The notes below the pieces were generated by a model that saw nothing but the letters and a program-made list of their open reading frames with translations, had not been told where the DNA came from and did not search any database. A DNA stretch of 64,000 nucleotides from Streptomyces lincolnensis (GTDB lineage Bacteria; Actinomycetota; Actinomycetes; Streptomycetales; Streptomycetaceae): contig NZ_CP016438.1 of assembly GCF_001685355.1 (NCBI RefSeq), positions 6,572,001 to 6,636,000 on the forward strand, in the 5' to 3' direction. Both the position numbers and the translations under genes were made by a program. This document shows positions 48,916-57,101 of this stretch, in pieces. Numbering within the stretch: the first letter of the stretch is position 1; each line of letters starts with the position of its first letter.

Positions 48916-50094
48916 GTGTCGCTGCCACCCCTGGTCGAGCCCGCTGCCGAGCTCACCGTAGACGAGGTCCGCAGGTACTCCCGCCACCTGATCATCCCCG
49001 ACGTCGGGATGGACGGGCAGAAGCGGCTGAAGAACGCCAAGGTGCTCTGTGTGGGCGCCGGCGGCCTGGGCTCGCCGGCGCTGATGTACCTGGCCGCGGC
49101 GGGCGTGGGCACGCTGGGCATCGTGGAGTTCGACGAGGTCGACGAGTCGAACCTGCAACGCCAGATCATCCACAGCCAGGCCGACATCGGCCGCTCGAAG
49201 GCCGAGTCCGCGCGCGACTCCGTCCTCGGCATCAACCCGTACGTGAACGTGGTCCTTCACGAGGAGCGGCTCGAGGCCGACAACGTGATGGACATCTTCA
49301 GCCAGTACGACCTGATCGTCGACGGCACGGACAACTTCGCCACCCGCTACCTGGTCAACGACGCCTGCGTGCTGCTGAACAAGCCGTACGTGTGGGGCTC
49401 GATCTACCGTTTCGACGGCCAGGCCTCCGTCTTCTGGTCCGAGCACGGCCCCTGCTACCGCTGCCTCTACCCGGAGCCCCCGCCCCCCGGCATGGTCCCC
49501 TCCTGCGCGGAGGGCGGCGTCCTGGGCGTGCTGTGCGCCTCCATCGGCTCCATCCAGGTCAACGAGGCCATCAAGCTGCTCGCCGGCATCGGTGAGCCGC
49601 TGCTCGGCCGTCTGATGATCTACGACGCCCTGGAGATGCAGTACCGCCAGGTCAAGGTCCGCAAGGACCCGAACTGCGCGGTCTGCGGCGAGAACCCGAC
49701 CGTCACCGAGCTCATCGACTACGAGGCCTTCTGCGGCGTCGTCTCCGAGGAGGCCCAGGAGGCCGCCGCCGGTTCGACGATCACTCCCAAGCAGCTCAAG
49801 GAGTGGATCGACGACGGCGAGAACATCGAGATCATCGACGTCCGCGAGATCAACGAGTACGAGATCGTCAGCATCCCGGGCGCCAAGCTGATCCCGAAGA
49901 ACGAGTTCCTCATGGGCACCGCCCTGGAGAGCCTCCCGCAGGACAAGAAGATCGTCTTGCACTGCAAGACGGGTGTCCGCAGTGCGGAAGTCCTCGCGGT
50001 CCTGAAGTCCGCGGGCTTCGCCGACGCCGTGCACGTCGGCGGCGGTGTGATCGGCTGGGTCAACCAGATCGAGCCGAGCAAGCCGGTGTACTGA
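48916..50094 (+). CDS. moeZ: Adenylyltransferase/sulfurtransferase MoeZ
   Basis: A 392-residue E1-like enzyme that adenylates the C-terminus of small sulfur-carrier proteins (MoaD, CysO, ThiS types) and then transfers sulfur. The ThiF/MoeB domain has GAGGLGSPALMYLA, the zinc-site pairs CYRC and CAVC, and DGTDNFATRYLVND. The C-terminal rhodanese domain has its active Cys at residue 350 in LHCKTGVRSAEVL. GTG at 48916 with CGGAG upstream. It is read from the sigma-R promoter and ends in a shared terminator. Confidence 0.95.
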   Translation: MSLPPLVEPAAELTVDEVRRYSRHLIIPDVGMDGQKRLKNAKVLCVGAGGLGSPALMYLAAAGVGTLGIVEFDEVDESNLQRQIIHSQADIGRSKAESARDSVLGINPYVNVVLHEERLEADNVMDIFSQYDLIVDGTDNFATRYLVNDACVLLNKPYVWGSIYRFDGQASVFWSEHGPCYRCLYPEPPPPGMVPSCAEGGVLGVLCASIGSIQVNEAIKLLAGIGEPLLGRLMIYDALEMQYRQVKVRKDPNCAVCGENPTVTELIDYEAFCGVVSEEAQEAAAGSTITPKQLKEWIDDGENIEIIDVREINEYEIVSIPGAKLIPKNEFLMGTALESLPQDKKIVLHCKTGVRSAEVLAVLKSAGFADAVHVGGGVIGWVNQIEPSKPVY

Positions 50095-50131
50095 GCGGGC
50101 TTCCTCGCCCTGTGGGTGAGGGGATTCGTGT

Positions 50132-50174
50132 CGGCGGGGGTGGTGGGCGCTGCGTGGGCCCACCACCCCCGCCG
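50132..50174. terminator. 17-bp perfect stem-loop between convergent genes
   Basis: CGGCGGGGGTGGTGGGC (50132-50148) pairs with GCCCACCACCCCCGCCG (50158-50174) around 9 bases. It ends moeZ and the opposite hydrolase gene (stop at 50178). Confidence 0.88.
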
Positions 50175-50177
50175 TCG

Positions 50178-51707
50178 TCATGAGCAGACCTTGCCGGCCT
50201 CGGGCACCTTCCCGTCCAGCAGATACGCGTTCACCGTCGCGTCGATGCAGTCGCTCCCCCTGCCGTACGCCCCATGCCCCTCGCCCTTCCAGGTGAGCAC
50301 CACACCGACCCCCTCGCCCAGTTCGTCCGCCATCCTGCGCGTGCCCTCGTACGGCGTCGCCGGGTCGCCGGTGTTGCCCACGACGAGGATCGGTGCCGCA
50401 CCGGGCGCGCTCACCTGCGGGGTGTCGTACTGTCCGGCCACCGGCCAGTCGTGGCACGAGCCGGTGGTGTCCCAGCCCAGGGCGGTCCCGAACACGGGCG
50501 AGATCCTCTCGAACTCCGGCAGCAGCTTCCTCGTCTCCTCCACCGTCGGCCGCTGCCTGTCGTCCAGGCACGATATGGCCCGTTGGGAATGGGAGGCCGT
50601 GCCGTAGTGGCCCGACGGGTCGCGCTCGTTGTACTCGTCGGCGAGGACCAGGAGCTCCGAACCGTCGCCCCGCTCGGCGGCCTCCAGAGCGCTGGTGAGG
50701 GCCGGCCAGCCGTCCTCGCTGTACAGCGGCAGGATGATGCCGATGAAGGCGAGCGCCTGGGTCAGCTTCCGTCCCGACGCCGTCGGCAGAGGCTCGGCGT
50801 CGATCCGCTCCAGCAGCGCGGCGATCCTCCGTGAGCCCTGCTCGGGATCCTCTCCGGTGGATTCGAGGTAGGAGTTCAGTGCGCGCTGGAATCCCCGGGC
50901 CTGGTTCTCCCGGTGCCCCACCACGTCGGCGCTCGGGTCGACGACCGCGTCGAGGACCAGCCTGCCGACGTTGCGGGGGAACAGGTGGGCGTAGACGCCG
51001 CCGAGTTCGGTGCCGTACGAGATGCCGAAGTAGTGGGTCCGGCGGTCGCCGAGCACATGCCGGAGCAGGTCCATGTCGCGGGCGGTGTCGGTGGTCGAGA
51101 CGTGGCCCAGCAGGGTGCCGGTGTTCTGTGCGCAGCCCTTGCCGAAGGTGCTGGAGTCCTGGAGGTAGGCCCGCTCCTCGGCCGGGGTGTCGGGAGTGAT
51201 GTCCACCGACTCGGAGGCCTGGATCTCCTCGTCGTCGCGGCAGCGGACGCGCTTGCTCAGGCCCACCCCGCGCGGGTCCCAGCTGACCAGGTCGTACCGC
51301 TCGCGGAGCGAGGAGACGACAGCGGCGTACGCGGGCATGGTGGAGACCCCCGAGCTGCCGGGGCCGCCGAAGTTGAACAGCAGCGAGCCGATGCGGTTCT
51401 CGCCCCGGGCCCTGGCCCGGATCAGGGCTAGGCCGATCGTCTCACCGTCGGGCTTCGCCCAGTCCAGCGGCACCCTCAGCGTCGCGCACTGCCAGTCCCT
51501 GCCCGGCGCGGTGGAGTCCGCGGTGGCCTGGCAGCGGCCCCAGTCGGGTTTCTGCGAGGTCAGGGAGGAAGGCGGCGCGAGGACGGCGGCTGAGGACCTC
51601 TGCGGCGAACCGCCCGCCTTGTCGTCCCCCGACGAGCCGCCGCTGCACCCGGCCACGAGCACCACGGCCGCGGCCCACCAGGCCGTACACCATCCGAATC
51701 GCGTCAT
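50178..51707 (-). CDS. Secreted lipoprotein peptidase, S33 family (TAP-like)
   Basis: A 509-residue exported alpha/beta hydrolase. The signal peptide ends in the lipobox VAGC. The nucleophile is in HYFGISYGTELGG, the acid in GNTGDPATPYEG and the His in GEGHGAYG near the C-terminus. The family (tripeptidyl aminopeptidase of Streptomyces and related proteins) cleaves N-terminal tripeptides from secreted proteins. ATG at 51707 with GAGGGGGG upstream. It is a paralogue of the next gene, sharing the C-terminal core almost word for word. Confidence 0.9.
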   Translation of the reverse strand: MTRFGWCTAWWAAAVVLVAGCSGGSSGDDKAGGSPQRSSAAVLAPPSSLTSQKPDWGRCQATADSTAPGRDWQCATLRVPLDWAKPDGETIGLALIRARARGENRIGSLLFNFGGPGSSGVSTMPAYAAVVSSLRERYDLVSWDPRGVGLSKRVRCRDDEEIQASESVDITPDTPAEERAYLQDSSTFGKGCAQNTGTLLGHVSTTDTARDMDLLRHVLGDRRTHYFGISYGTELGGVYAHLFPRNVGRLVLDAVVDPSADVVGHRENQARGFQRALNSYLESTGEDPEQGSRRIAALLERIDAEPLPTASGRKLTQALAFIGIILPLYSEDGWPALTSALEAAERGDGSELLVLADEYNERDPSGHYGTASHSQRAISCLDDRQRPTVEETRKLLPEFERISPVFGTALGWDTTGSCHDWPVAGQYDTPQVSAPGAAPILVVGNTGDPATPYEGTRRMADELGEGVGVVLTWKGEGHGAYGRGSDCIDATVNAYLLDGKVPEAGKVCS

Positions 51708-51856
51708 CGCACGCCCCCCTCGCAGGCCGTCCGCCGTGTGCCGCGGATGGCAGTCAGGCCATGGTAGGCAGATCGCCCGTCGGCCGCGGAGGCCTGTGGA
51801 TAACTCTCTGACCTGCGCATACGTCGAAGGGGGGCGAGGGGTGTCGAGGTTGTGGG

Positions 51857-53401
51857 TCAGGAGCACACGGTCCCGGCCGCCGGAACCCTCCCGTCCAGCA
51901 GATAGCCGTCCACCGCGGCCCGCACGCACGGGTTCTTGCTGTCGTACGCCCCGTGCCCCTGTCCCTTGTACGTCAGCTCGACGCCGACCCCCTTGCCCAG
52001 CGCGGTGACCATCTTCCGCGCGCCCTCGTACGGCGTCGCCGGGTCGCCGGTGTTGCCCACGACGAGGATGGGCGCGGATCCGGGCGCGCTCACGTCCGGA
52101 CGGGCGGCGGCACCCGGCACGGCCCAGTCGGCACAGCTGAGCGTGGACCAGGCGAGATAGTCGCCGAACAGGGCGGAGGCCGCCCGGAACTCGGGCAGCT
52201 TCCGCTGCACCTGGTCGACTGTGTAACGCGGCTTTTCGTCGGCGCAGTTGATGGCGACGTTGGCTGCGCTGATGTTGCTGTACTCGCCGTTCTGGTTCCG
52301 CCCGTTCATCGCGTCGGACAGGAACATCAGCATCTGGCCGTTGCCGTCGTAGGCCTGTTCGAGGCCCTCGGTGAGGAACTCCCAGTAGTCCTTGGAGTAC
52401 AGGGCCTGCGCGATGCCACCGGTCGCCGCCGTCTGGGTCAGTTGGCGCGAGCCGATGCCGGGGATGGGCTTGCCGTCCAGGTCCTTGAGGAGTTCGGCGA
52501 TGCGGTTCCCGACGTCCTGCACGCTGTCGCCGATCGGGCAGTCCTCCGTCTTCGAGGTGCAGTCCCGGGCGAAGTTGTCGAGGGCCAGCTGAAAGCCCTT
52601 GGCCTGGCTGAGCGAGCCCTGTTCGGAGTCCTGCGTGGGGTCGACGACCGCGTCGAAGACCGCCCGGCCGACGCGTTTCGGGAACAAGTGCGCGTAGACG
52701 CCGCCGAGTTCGGTGCCGTAGGAGATGCCGAAATAGTGCAGCTTGTCGTCGCCGAGAACCTGACGCATCAGGTCCATGTCGCGGGCCGCGTCGGCGGTGT
52801 GCACATGCGGCAGCACCTTCTCGGAGTTGTCCTCGCAGGCCGCGTTGAACTCCTTGGTGTTGTCGAGCAGCTCGGTGCGCTCGATCGCGTCGTCGGGCGT
52901 CGCGTCCTGCTGGAAGTACGCGTCGAGCTGCCCGTCGTTCAGGCACTCCACCCCGGCGCTGCGGCCGACCCCGCGTGGGTCGAAGCTCACCAGGTCGTAG
53001 CGCGTGCGCAGTTTCGCGTAGTCCGCGCCGAAAGCGGGCAGCGTGGTGACGCCCGAGCCGCCGGGGCCACCGAAGTTGAAGACCAGTGAACCGATACGCC
53101 GGCTCTCGTCACCGCTCGACTTCGCCCGGATCAGCGCCAGGTCGATCGTGTCGCCCTTGGGCCTGTCCCAGTCGAGCGGCGCCTTCATGGTGGCGCACTG
53201 CCATTCGTCTCCGCCGGGCAGAGGTGACGGGGCGTCACCGCCGCCCTCCGCCGGGGAGGGGGCCGGGCAGTCCTTCCAGCTCAGCTTCTGAGCCGTCAGA
53301 TCCTGGTCCTCGGAATCGTCGCCGCAGCCCGCCAGGAGGGTGGACAGCAGGACGACGGAGGCGGTCAGGGCAGCGGCACGCACGCGGGGAGGATTCGGCA
53401 T
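51857..53401 (-). CDS. Secreted lipoprotein peptidase, S33 family (TAP-like), paralogue
   Basis: A 514-residue protein with the same design: lipobox LAGC, WQCATMKAPLDWDRP, FNFGGPGGSGV, HYFGISYGTELGGVYAHLFP (nucleophile Ser), GNTGDPATPYEG (Asp) and GQGHGAYD (His). It differs most in the middle cap region, which probably sets substrate choice. Start ATG at 53401. The pair arose by tandem duplication. Confidence 0.9.
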   Translation of the reverse strand: MPNPPRVRAAALTASVVLLSTLLAGCGDDSEDQDLTAQKLSWKDCPAPSPAEGGGDAPSPLPGGDEWQCATMKAPLDWDRPKGDTIDLALIRAKSSGDESRRIGSLVFNFGGPGGSGVTTLPAFGADYAKLRTRYDLVSFDPRGVGRSAGVECLNDGQLDAYFQQDATPDDAIERTELLDNTKEFNAACEDNSEKVLPHVHTADAARDMDLMRQVLGDDKLHYFGISYGTELGGVYAHLFPKRVGRAVFDAVVDPTQDSEQGSLSQAKGFQLALDNFARDCTSKTEDCPIGDSVQDVGNRIAELLKDLDGKPIPGIGSRQLTQTAATGGIAQALYSKDYWEFLTEGLEQAYDGNGQMLMFLSDAMNGRNQNGEYSNISAANVAINCADEKPRYTVDQVQRKLPEFRAASALFGDYLAWSTLSCADWAVPGAAARPDVSAPGSAPILVVGNTGDPATPYEGARKMVTALGKGVGVELTYKGQGHGAYDSKNPCVRAAVDGYLLDGRVPAAGTVCS

Positions 53402-53493
53402 GCTTCCATCCTGCGGGCGGCCACGGGCGAATGCTCGGGACACGGGCCGTACGAGGTACGCGTGCGTGCCCGTGTCCACAGCGCTCCCTTTGT

Positions 53494-56238
53494 CTACAGC
53501 GCTCCCTTGCGGGACAGGTGGTTGAAGGCCAGCCAGCCCGGCAGCACCGGAATCCACAGCGTCAGCAGCCGGAACAGCAGGACCGCCGGAGCGGCGACCT
53601 CCTTCTCCAGTCCCACGGCGATCAGACCGACCGTCAGGGTCGCCTCCACGGCGCCGACACCGCCGGGGGTCGGGGCCGCCGATCCCAGCGCGTTGCCGGC
53701 GAGGAAGACGACGGCGACGCTGGCGATGCTGATCGACGATCCCTCGGTACCGAAGGCGCGGATCGACGCGTCCAGGCACATCACGAAGCAGGCGGTCAGC
53801 GCGAGCATGCCGCCGATGCCGGTGACCAGCTTCTGCGGCCGCTGGAGCACGTCGAGCATGCGCGGCACGACACCCGCGAACAGCGACCTCACGCGCGTGA
53901 CGACGAATTTCCTGAGGAACGGCACCGAGGTCACCACGAGCACGAGCACCGCCACCGTCAGCAGACCCGCGATGACGGTCCGGGACGGCGAGAGCGACGG
54001 CGTCTTCTCGGTGCCCGTCAGATAGCCGAAGGACAACAGCATCAGGATGTGGCAGCCGAGCCCGAACAGCTGCGACGCGCCGACACTCGCCACCGCGAGC
54101 CCCGGCCGCACCCCGGCGCGCTGAAGGAAGCGCGTGTTCAGGGCGACACCGCCCACGGCCGCGGGAGCGACGATCTTCACGAACGAACCGGCGACCTGCG
54201 CCGCCACGGTCCGCACGAACGGCACCCGCTCCGGCACGAAGCCCAGCAGGGCCATCGCCGCCGCCATGTAGCTCAGCGCGGAGAACGCGACCGCCGCGGC
54301 GACCCAGCCCCACTCGGCGTTCTCGATGAGCGGACCGAACTCGATGTGGGTGAGCTGCGTCAGCAGGAAGTACGCGCCGATCGCGCCGGCGATGAAACTG
54401 ATCAGCGTCCGCGGCCGCACCCGCTCCAGCCGGGCCGGCTCGACCGGTGCCTGCGGCCGGATCAGCAGCACCTGGTGGCGGATCTGGGTGAGCAGATCCT
54501 CCTCACGGGCCTCCTCCACCGCCTCGTCGATGGCCCGCTTCTCGGCCCGCTGCTCCGCCTTCACGGCCTTCTTGTCGGGCTTTTCGAGTACGGGCCTGGT
54601 GTCCTCGGAGATCTCCTCCAGCCGGGCCTGCTTGGCCTGCCGGGACGCCTCCAGGATCGCGTCGCGCTCGCGCTGGGCGCGCTCCCTGGCCAGCGTGCGC
54701 AGCGTCGCGCGCGTGGAGCGGCTCAGCGCGATGGGCTGGAGCATCGGCAGACAGTCGGCCACAGCGTCGGGTCCGAGCACGCTCAGCGCCGCGTCCACCG
54801 CGCGTTCGGCGCCCACTCTGAGGCCGAGCGTCACCAGCAACTGGGAGATGTCCATCCGCAGCAGCAGATCGCCCGCCGCGATCTCGCCGACGCGCAGGTC
54901 GGTGAGGATCACGATGCCGGAACGATCCACCAAGATCGCGTCGCCCACCAGTCTGCGGTGCGCGATACGCCGGGACTGCAAGGCCCGTACCTGGTGCCAG
55001 GTGTCCCGCAGCAGGTCGTCGGTGATCTCCTCGTCCGAGAGCGAGTCGAGGGTGCGGCCGCCGGTGTGCTCGTAGACGAGCATCACCGCGTCGGGACCCA
55101 GCTCGGAGGTGGCGATCAGCTTGGGCGCGTTGGCGCCGGCCGCGATCGCCGCGTACGCCAGCAGCGCCTCCTGCTCCAGCGCCTGCCGCAGCGAGGGCAG
55201 GCTGGAGCGGGTGGCGAAGCCGCGCAGCGTCAGGTTGCGCCAGGCGCGGTAGAAGAAGCCCTGGGCCTGCTGTTCCCGGTCCACGACCGTGATGTCCAGA
55301 GGTGGACCGTCCTCCAGGGTGACGAAGTAGCGCCGGCCGCGATCGCCGGTCTCCGCCGTCTCGGGCACCTCCTCGCGGGCCGCGCTCATGGGGCGGAACC
55401 CGACCGTCCGCAGGCCCGCCATCAGGGTCCGGCCGGTGGGGCGGACGTTGGGCGAGCCGACCGCGTACAGCGTGCCGTAGGCGACGGTCCAGCCGATCAG
55501 CACCGTCAGGATGATCGAGAACGGCGTGGTGTAGCCGGTGACGAGCATCGAGAACGCGTCGAGCATCAGCACGATCCACAGCACCGCCCGCCAGCGCGGC
55601 CTGCGCGACATGCCGACGGCCGTCATATAGGCGATGACGGGGGCCAGATAGCCGTGCACGGGATCGGTGAGCGCCTGGATGTCACCGGGGGAGGGCTGGG
55701 TCAGGGCCTCCTGGATCGAGCCGGGGGCGGCCTTGGCGACCCACAGGTCGGTCGCGAGCGTCACCCCGTGCGCGAGGACCGCCGCGAGCACACCGTCGGC
55801 GATGCGCAGCCCGTCCCGCTTGATGAGCCGCTCGATGGCGAACGCGACGGGCACGAGCAGGATCGCGATGCTGGAGGCCAGTCCCGCGATCTTGATCAGC
55901 AGGTCGGGTGCCTGTCCGGTGCCCTTGTTGATGTCCTGTTCGAGACCCGAGGTGGTGCCGTGCGCGAACGCGGCGATGCCGATGAGCAGGACGACGGCCA
56001 GCACACCGACCACCAGCCGCATCAGGTCCGACGGGCGGTGCACGCGCGCGGGGAGCAGGGGTTCGTCGCCCTCCACCTCGTCGGCGTAGACCTCGTCCGG
56101 TTCCTCGACGGCCGGCCCGAGCCTGCCCGCGGGCGGCTTCCTGGCGGCGTCCGGTGCGCCCGCCTCGGCGGTGTCCGGGCGCGACGAAGCATCAGAGGTG
56201 CTCTCCGCATCCTCCGGGTGTACACCCTGTTGCTTCAT
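53494..56238 (-). CDS. Pseudokinase-like/YbhN (UPF0104) membrane fusion protein
   Basis: A 914-residue protein. An acidic start is followed by about seven helices (LMRLVVGVLAVVLLIGIAAF; YLAPVIAYMTAVGMS; SIILTVLIGWTVAYGTLY), then a soluble part (300-590) with protein-kinase-like traces: LIATSELGPDAVMLVYEHTGG, IAHRRLVGDAILVDRSGIVI, ILTDLRVGEI, where the usual HRD and DFG Asp motifs appear altered (AHRR.., TDLR). The C-terminal part has YbhN/UPF0104 helices (FVKIVAPAAVGGVALNTRFL; NALGSAAPTPGGVGAVEATL), related to lysylphosphatidylglycerol synthetase flippase domains. ATG at 56238 is preferred. Confidence 0.82.
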   Translation of the reverse strand: MKQQGVHPEDAESTSDASSRPDTAEAGAPDAARKPPAGRLGPAVEEPDEVYADEVEGDEPLLPARVHRPSDLMRLVVGVLAVVLLIGIAAFAHGTTSGLEQDINKGTGQAPDLLIKIAGLASSIAILLVPVAFAIERLIKRDGLRIADGVLAAVLAHGVTLATDLWVAKAAPGSIQEALTQPSPGDIQALTDPVHGYLAPVIAYMTAVGMSRRPRWRAVLWIVLMLDAFSMLVTGYTTPFSIILTVLIGWTVAYGTLYAVGSPNVRPTGRTLMAGLRTVGFRPMSAAREEVPETAETGDRGRRYFVTLEDGPPLDITVVDREQQAQGFFYRAWRNLTLRGFATRSSLPSLRQALEQEALLAYAAIAAGANAPKLIATSELGPDAVMLVYEHTGGRTLDSLSDEEITDDLLRDTWHQVRALQSRRIAHRRLVGDAILVDRSGIVILTDLRVGEIAAGDLLLRMDISQLLVTLGLRVGAERAVDAALSVLGPDAVADCLPMLQPIALSRSTRATLRTLARERAQRERDAILEASRQAKQARLEEISEDTRPVLEKPDKKAVKAEQRAEKRAIDEAVEEAREEDLLTQIRHQVLLIRPQAPVEPARLERVRPRTLISFIAGAIGAYFLLTQLTHIEFGPLIENAEWGWVAAAVAFSALSYMAAAMALLGFVPERVPFVRTVAAQVAGSFVKIVAPAAVGGVALNTRFLQRAGVRPGLAVASVGASQLFGLGCHILMLLSFGYLTGTEKTPSLSPSRTVIAGLLTVAVLVLVVTSVPFLRKFVVTRVRSLFAGVVPRMLDVLQRPQKLVTGIGGMLALTACFVMCLDASIRAFGTEGSSISIASVAVVFLAGNALGSAAPTPGGVGAVEATLTVGLIAVGLEKEVAAPAVLLFRLLTLWIPVLPGWLAFNHLSRKGAL

Positions 56239-56424
56239 CGTCTCTTCTTGATCTCGTATCACCGGTCACCGCCCGCACGATGGTGGCATGCCCCACCGAC
56301 ACGCGGAGGTATCAGGGTGCACATGCGGGGGCGCACAGTCTGCCGGAAGCGCCGTTCGGGGGCGAGGGATACGCCCGGTGACGAGCGCGTCACGTTGTCG
56401 GTCGGGTGGGGCAGGATGGGGCGG

Positions 56425-56835
56425 ATGAGCGAGGAGAGCCTTCCGGACGACAGCCTTCCCGACGACAGCCCCGACCGGCCCGTCGAGCCCGCGGACGCGC
56501 TGCCGGAGTACGCCGAGCGGGTCCTCGACGTCGCCGAGGGGATCCCGCCAGGGCGGGTCATGACCTACGGCGACGTCGCCGAGTGGCTGGAGGACGGCGG
56601 CCCCCGTCAGGTCGGCCGCGTCATGGCGCTCTACGGAGGCGCCGTTCCGTGGTGGCGCGTCGTCCGCGCGGACGGTGCCCTGCTGCCGGGCCACGAACTG
56701 GAGGCGCTCGGCCACTACCGCGCCGAGGGGACGCCCCTGAAGCAGGCGAGCAGGGCCGCCGAGGGCCATCTGCCGCGCCTCGACATGAGACGGGCGCGCT
56801 GGGACGGCGGCGAAGGCGCGGAAGGTCACACCTGA
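56425..56835 (+). CDS. Alkyltransferase-like (ATL) MGMT-fold DNA-damage protein
   Basis: A 136-residue protein with the methylguanine-DNA methyltransferase C-domain. The helix-turn-helix motif is PPGRVMTYGDVAEWLEDGG and RQVGRVMALYGGAVP, but the active site PCHR is PWWR (75-78), with Trp76 in place of the alkyl-accepting Cys. Such ATL proteins bind O6-alkylguanine and hand it to nucleotide excision repair instead of reversing it. ATG at 56425; ATG at 56416 is possible. The acidic 26-residue start is unusual. It sits upstream of the adnA gene. Confidence 0.88.
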   Translation: MSEESLPDDSLPDDSPDRPVEPADALPEYAERVLDVAEGIPPGRVMTYGDVAEWLEDGGPRQVGRVMALYGGAVPWWRVVRADGALLPGHELEALGHYRAEGTPLKQASRAAEGHLPRLDMRRARWDGGEGAEGHT

Positions 56836-57101
56836 CAGCTTCCGCCATCGGACCTGCCCAGGGGCACCCTGACGTCCGTACGGGGGACACGGGGCAAACC
56901 GGGCACGTCCGTGGCATGCCGTACGTTCGTGGGGCGAGGGGCGTCCGTGGCGCGGGTGCCGTGAGGGAAGAAGGGGAAGCCCTGCTTCCGCACCACTCGT
57001 CGGCGTAGCGTCGGCTGCGCGCGTCCCCCTCATCCCCCGGCCACCGCCCTCCACGCGCGGCGGTCCCTCCAACAGCACACCCACCAGGACCGGCGAACCA
57101 C

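Noticed and set aside
47173..50571. 1132-codon minus-strand open frame
   Set aside because: It runs antisense through the epimerase, spherulin-4 and moeZ genes, which have clear motifs and starts. Long antisense frames are expected from GC-rich third positions.
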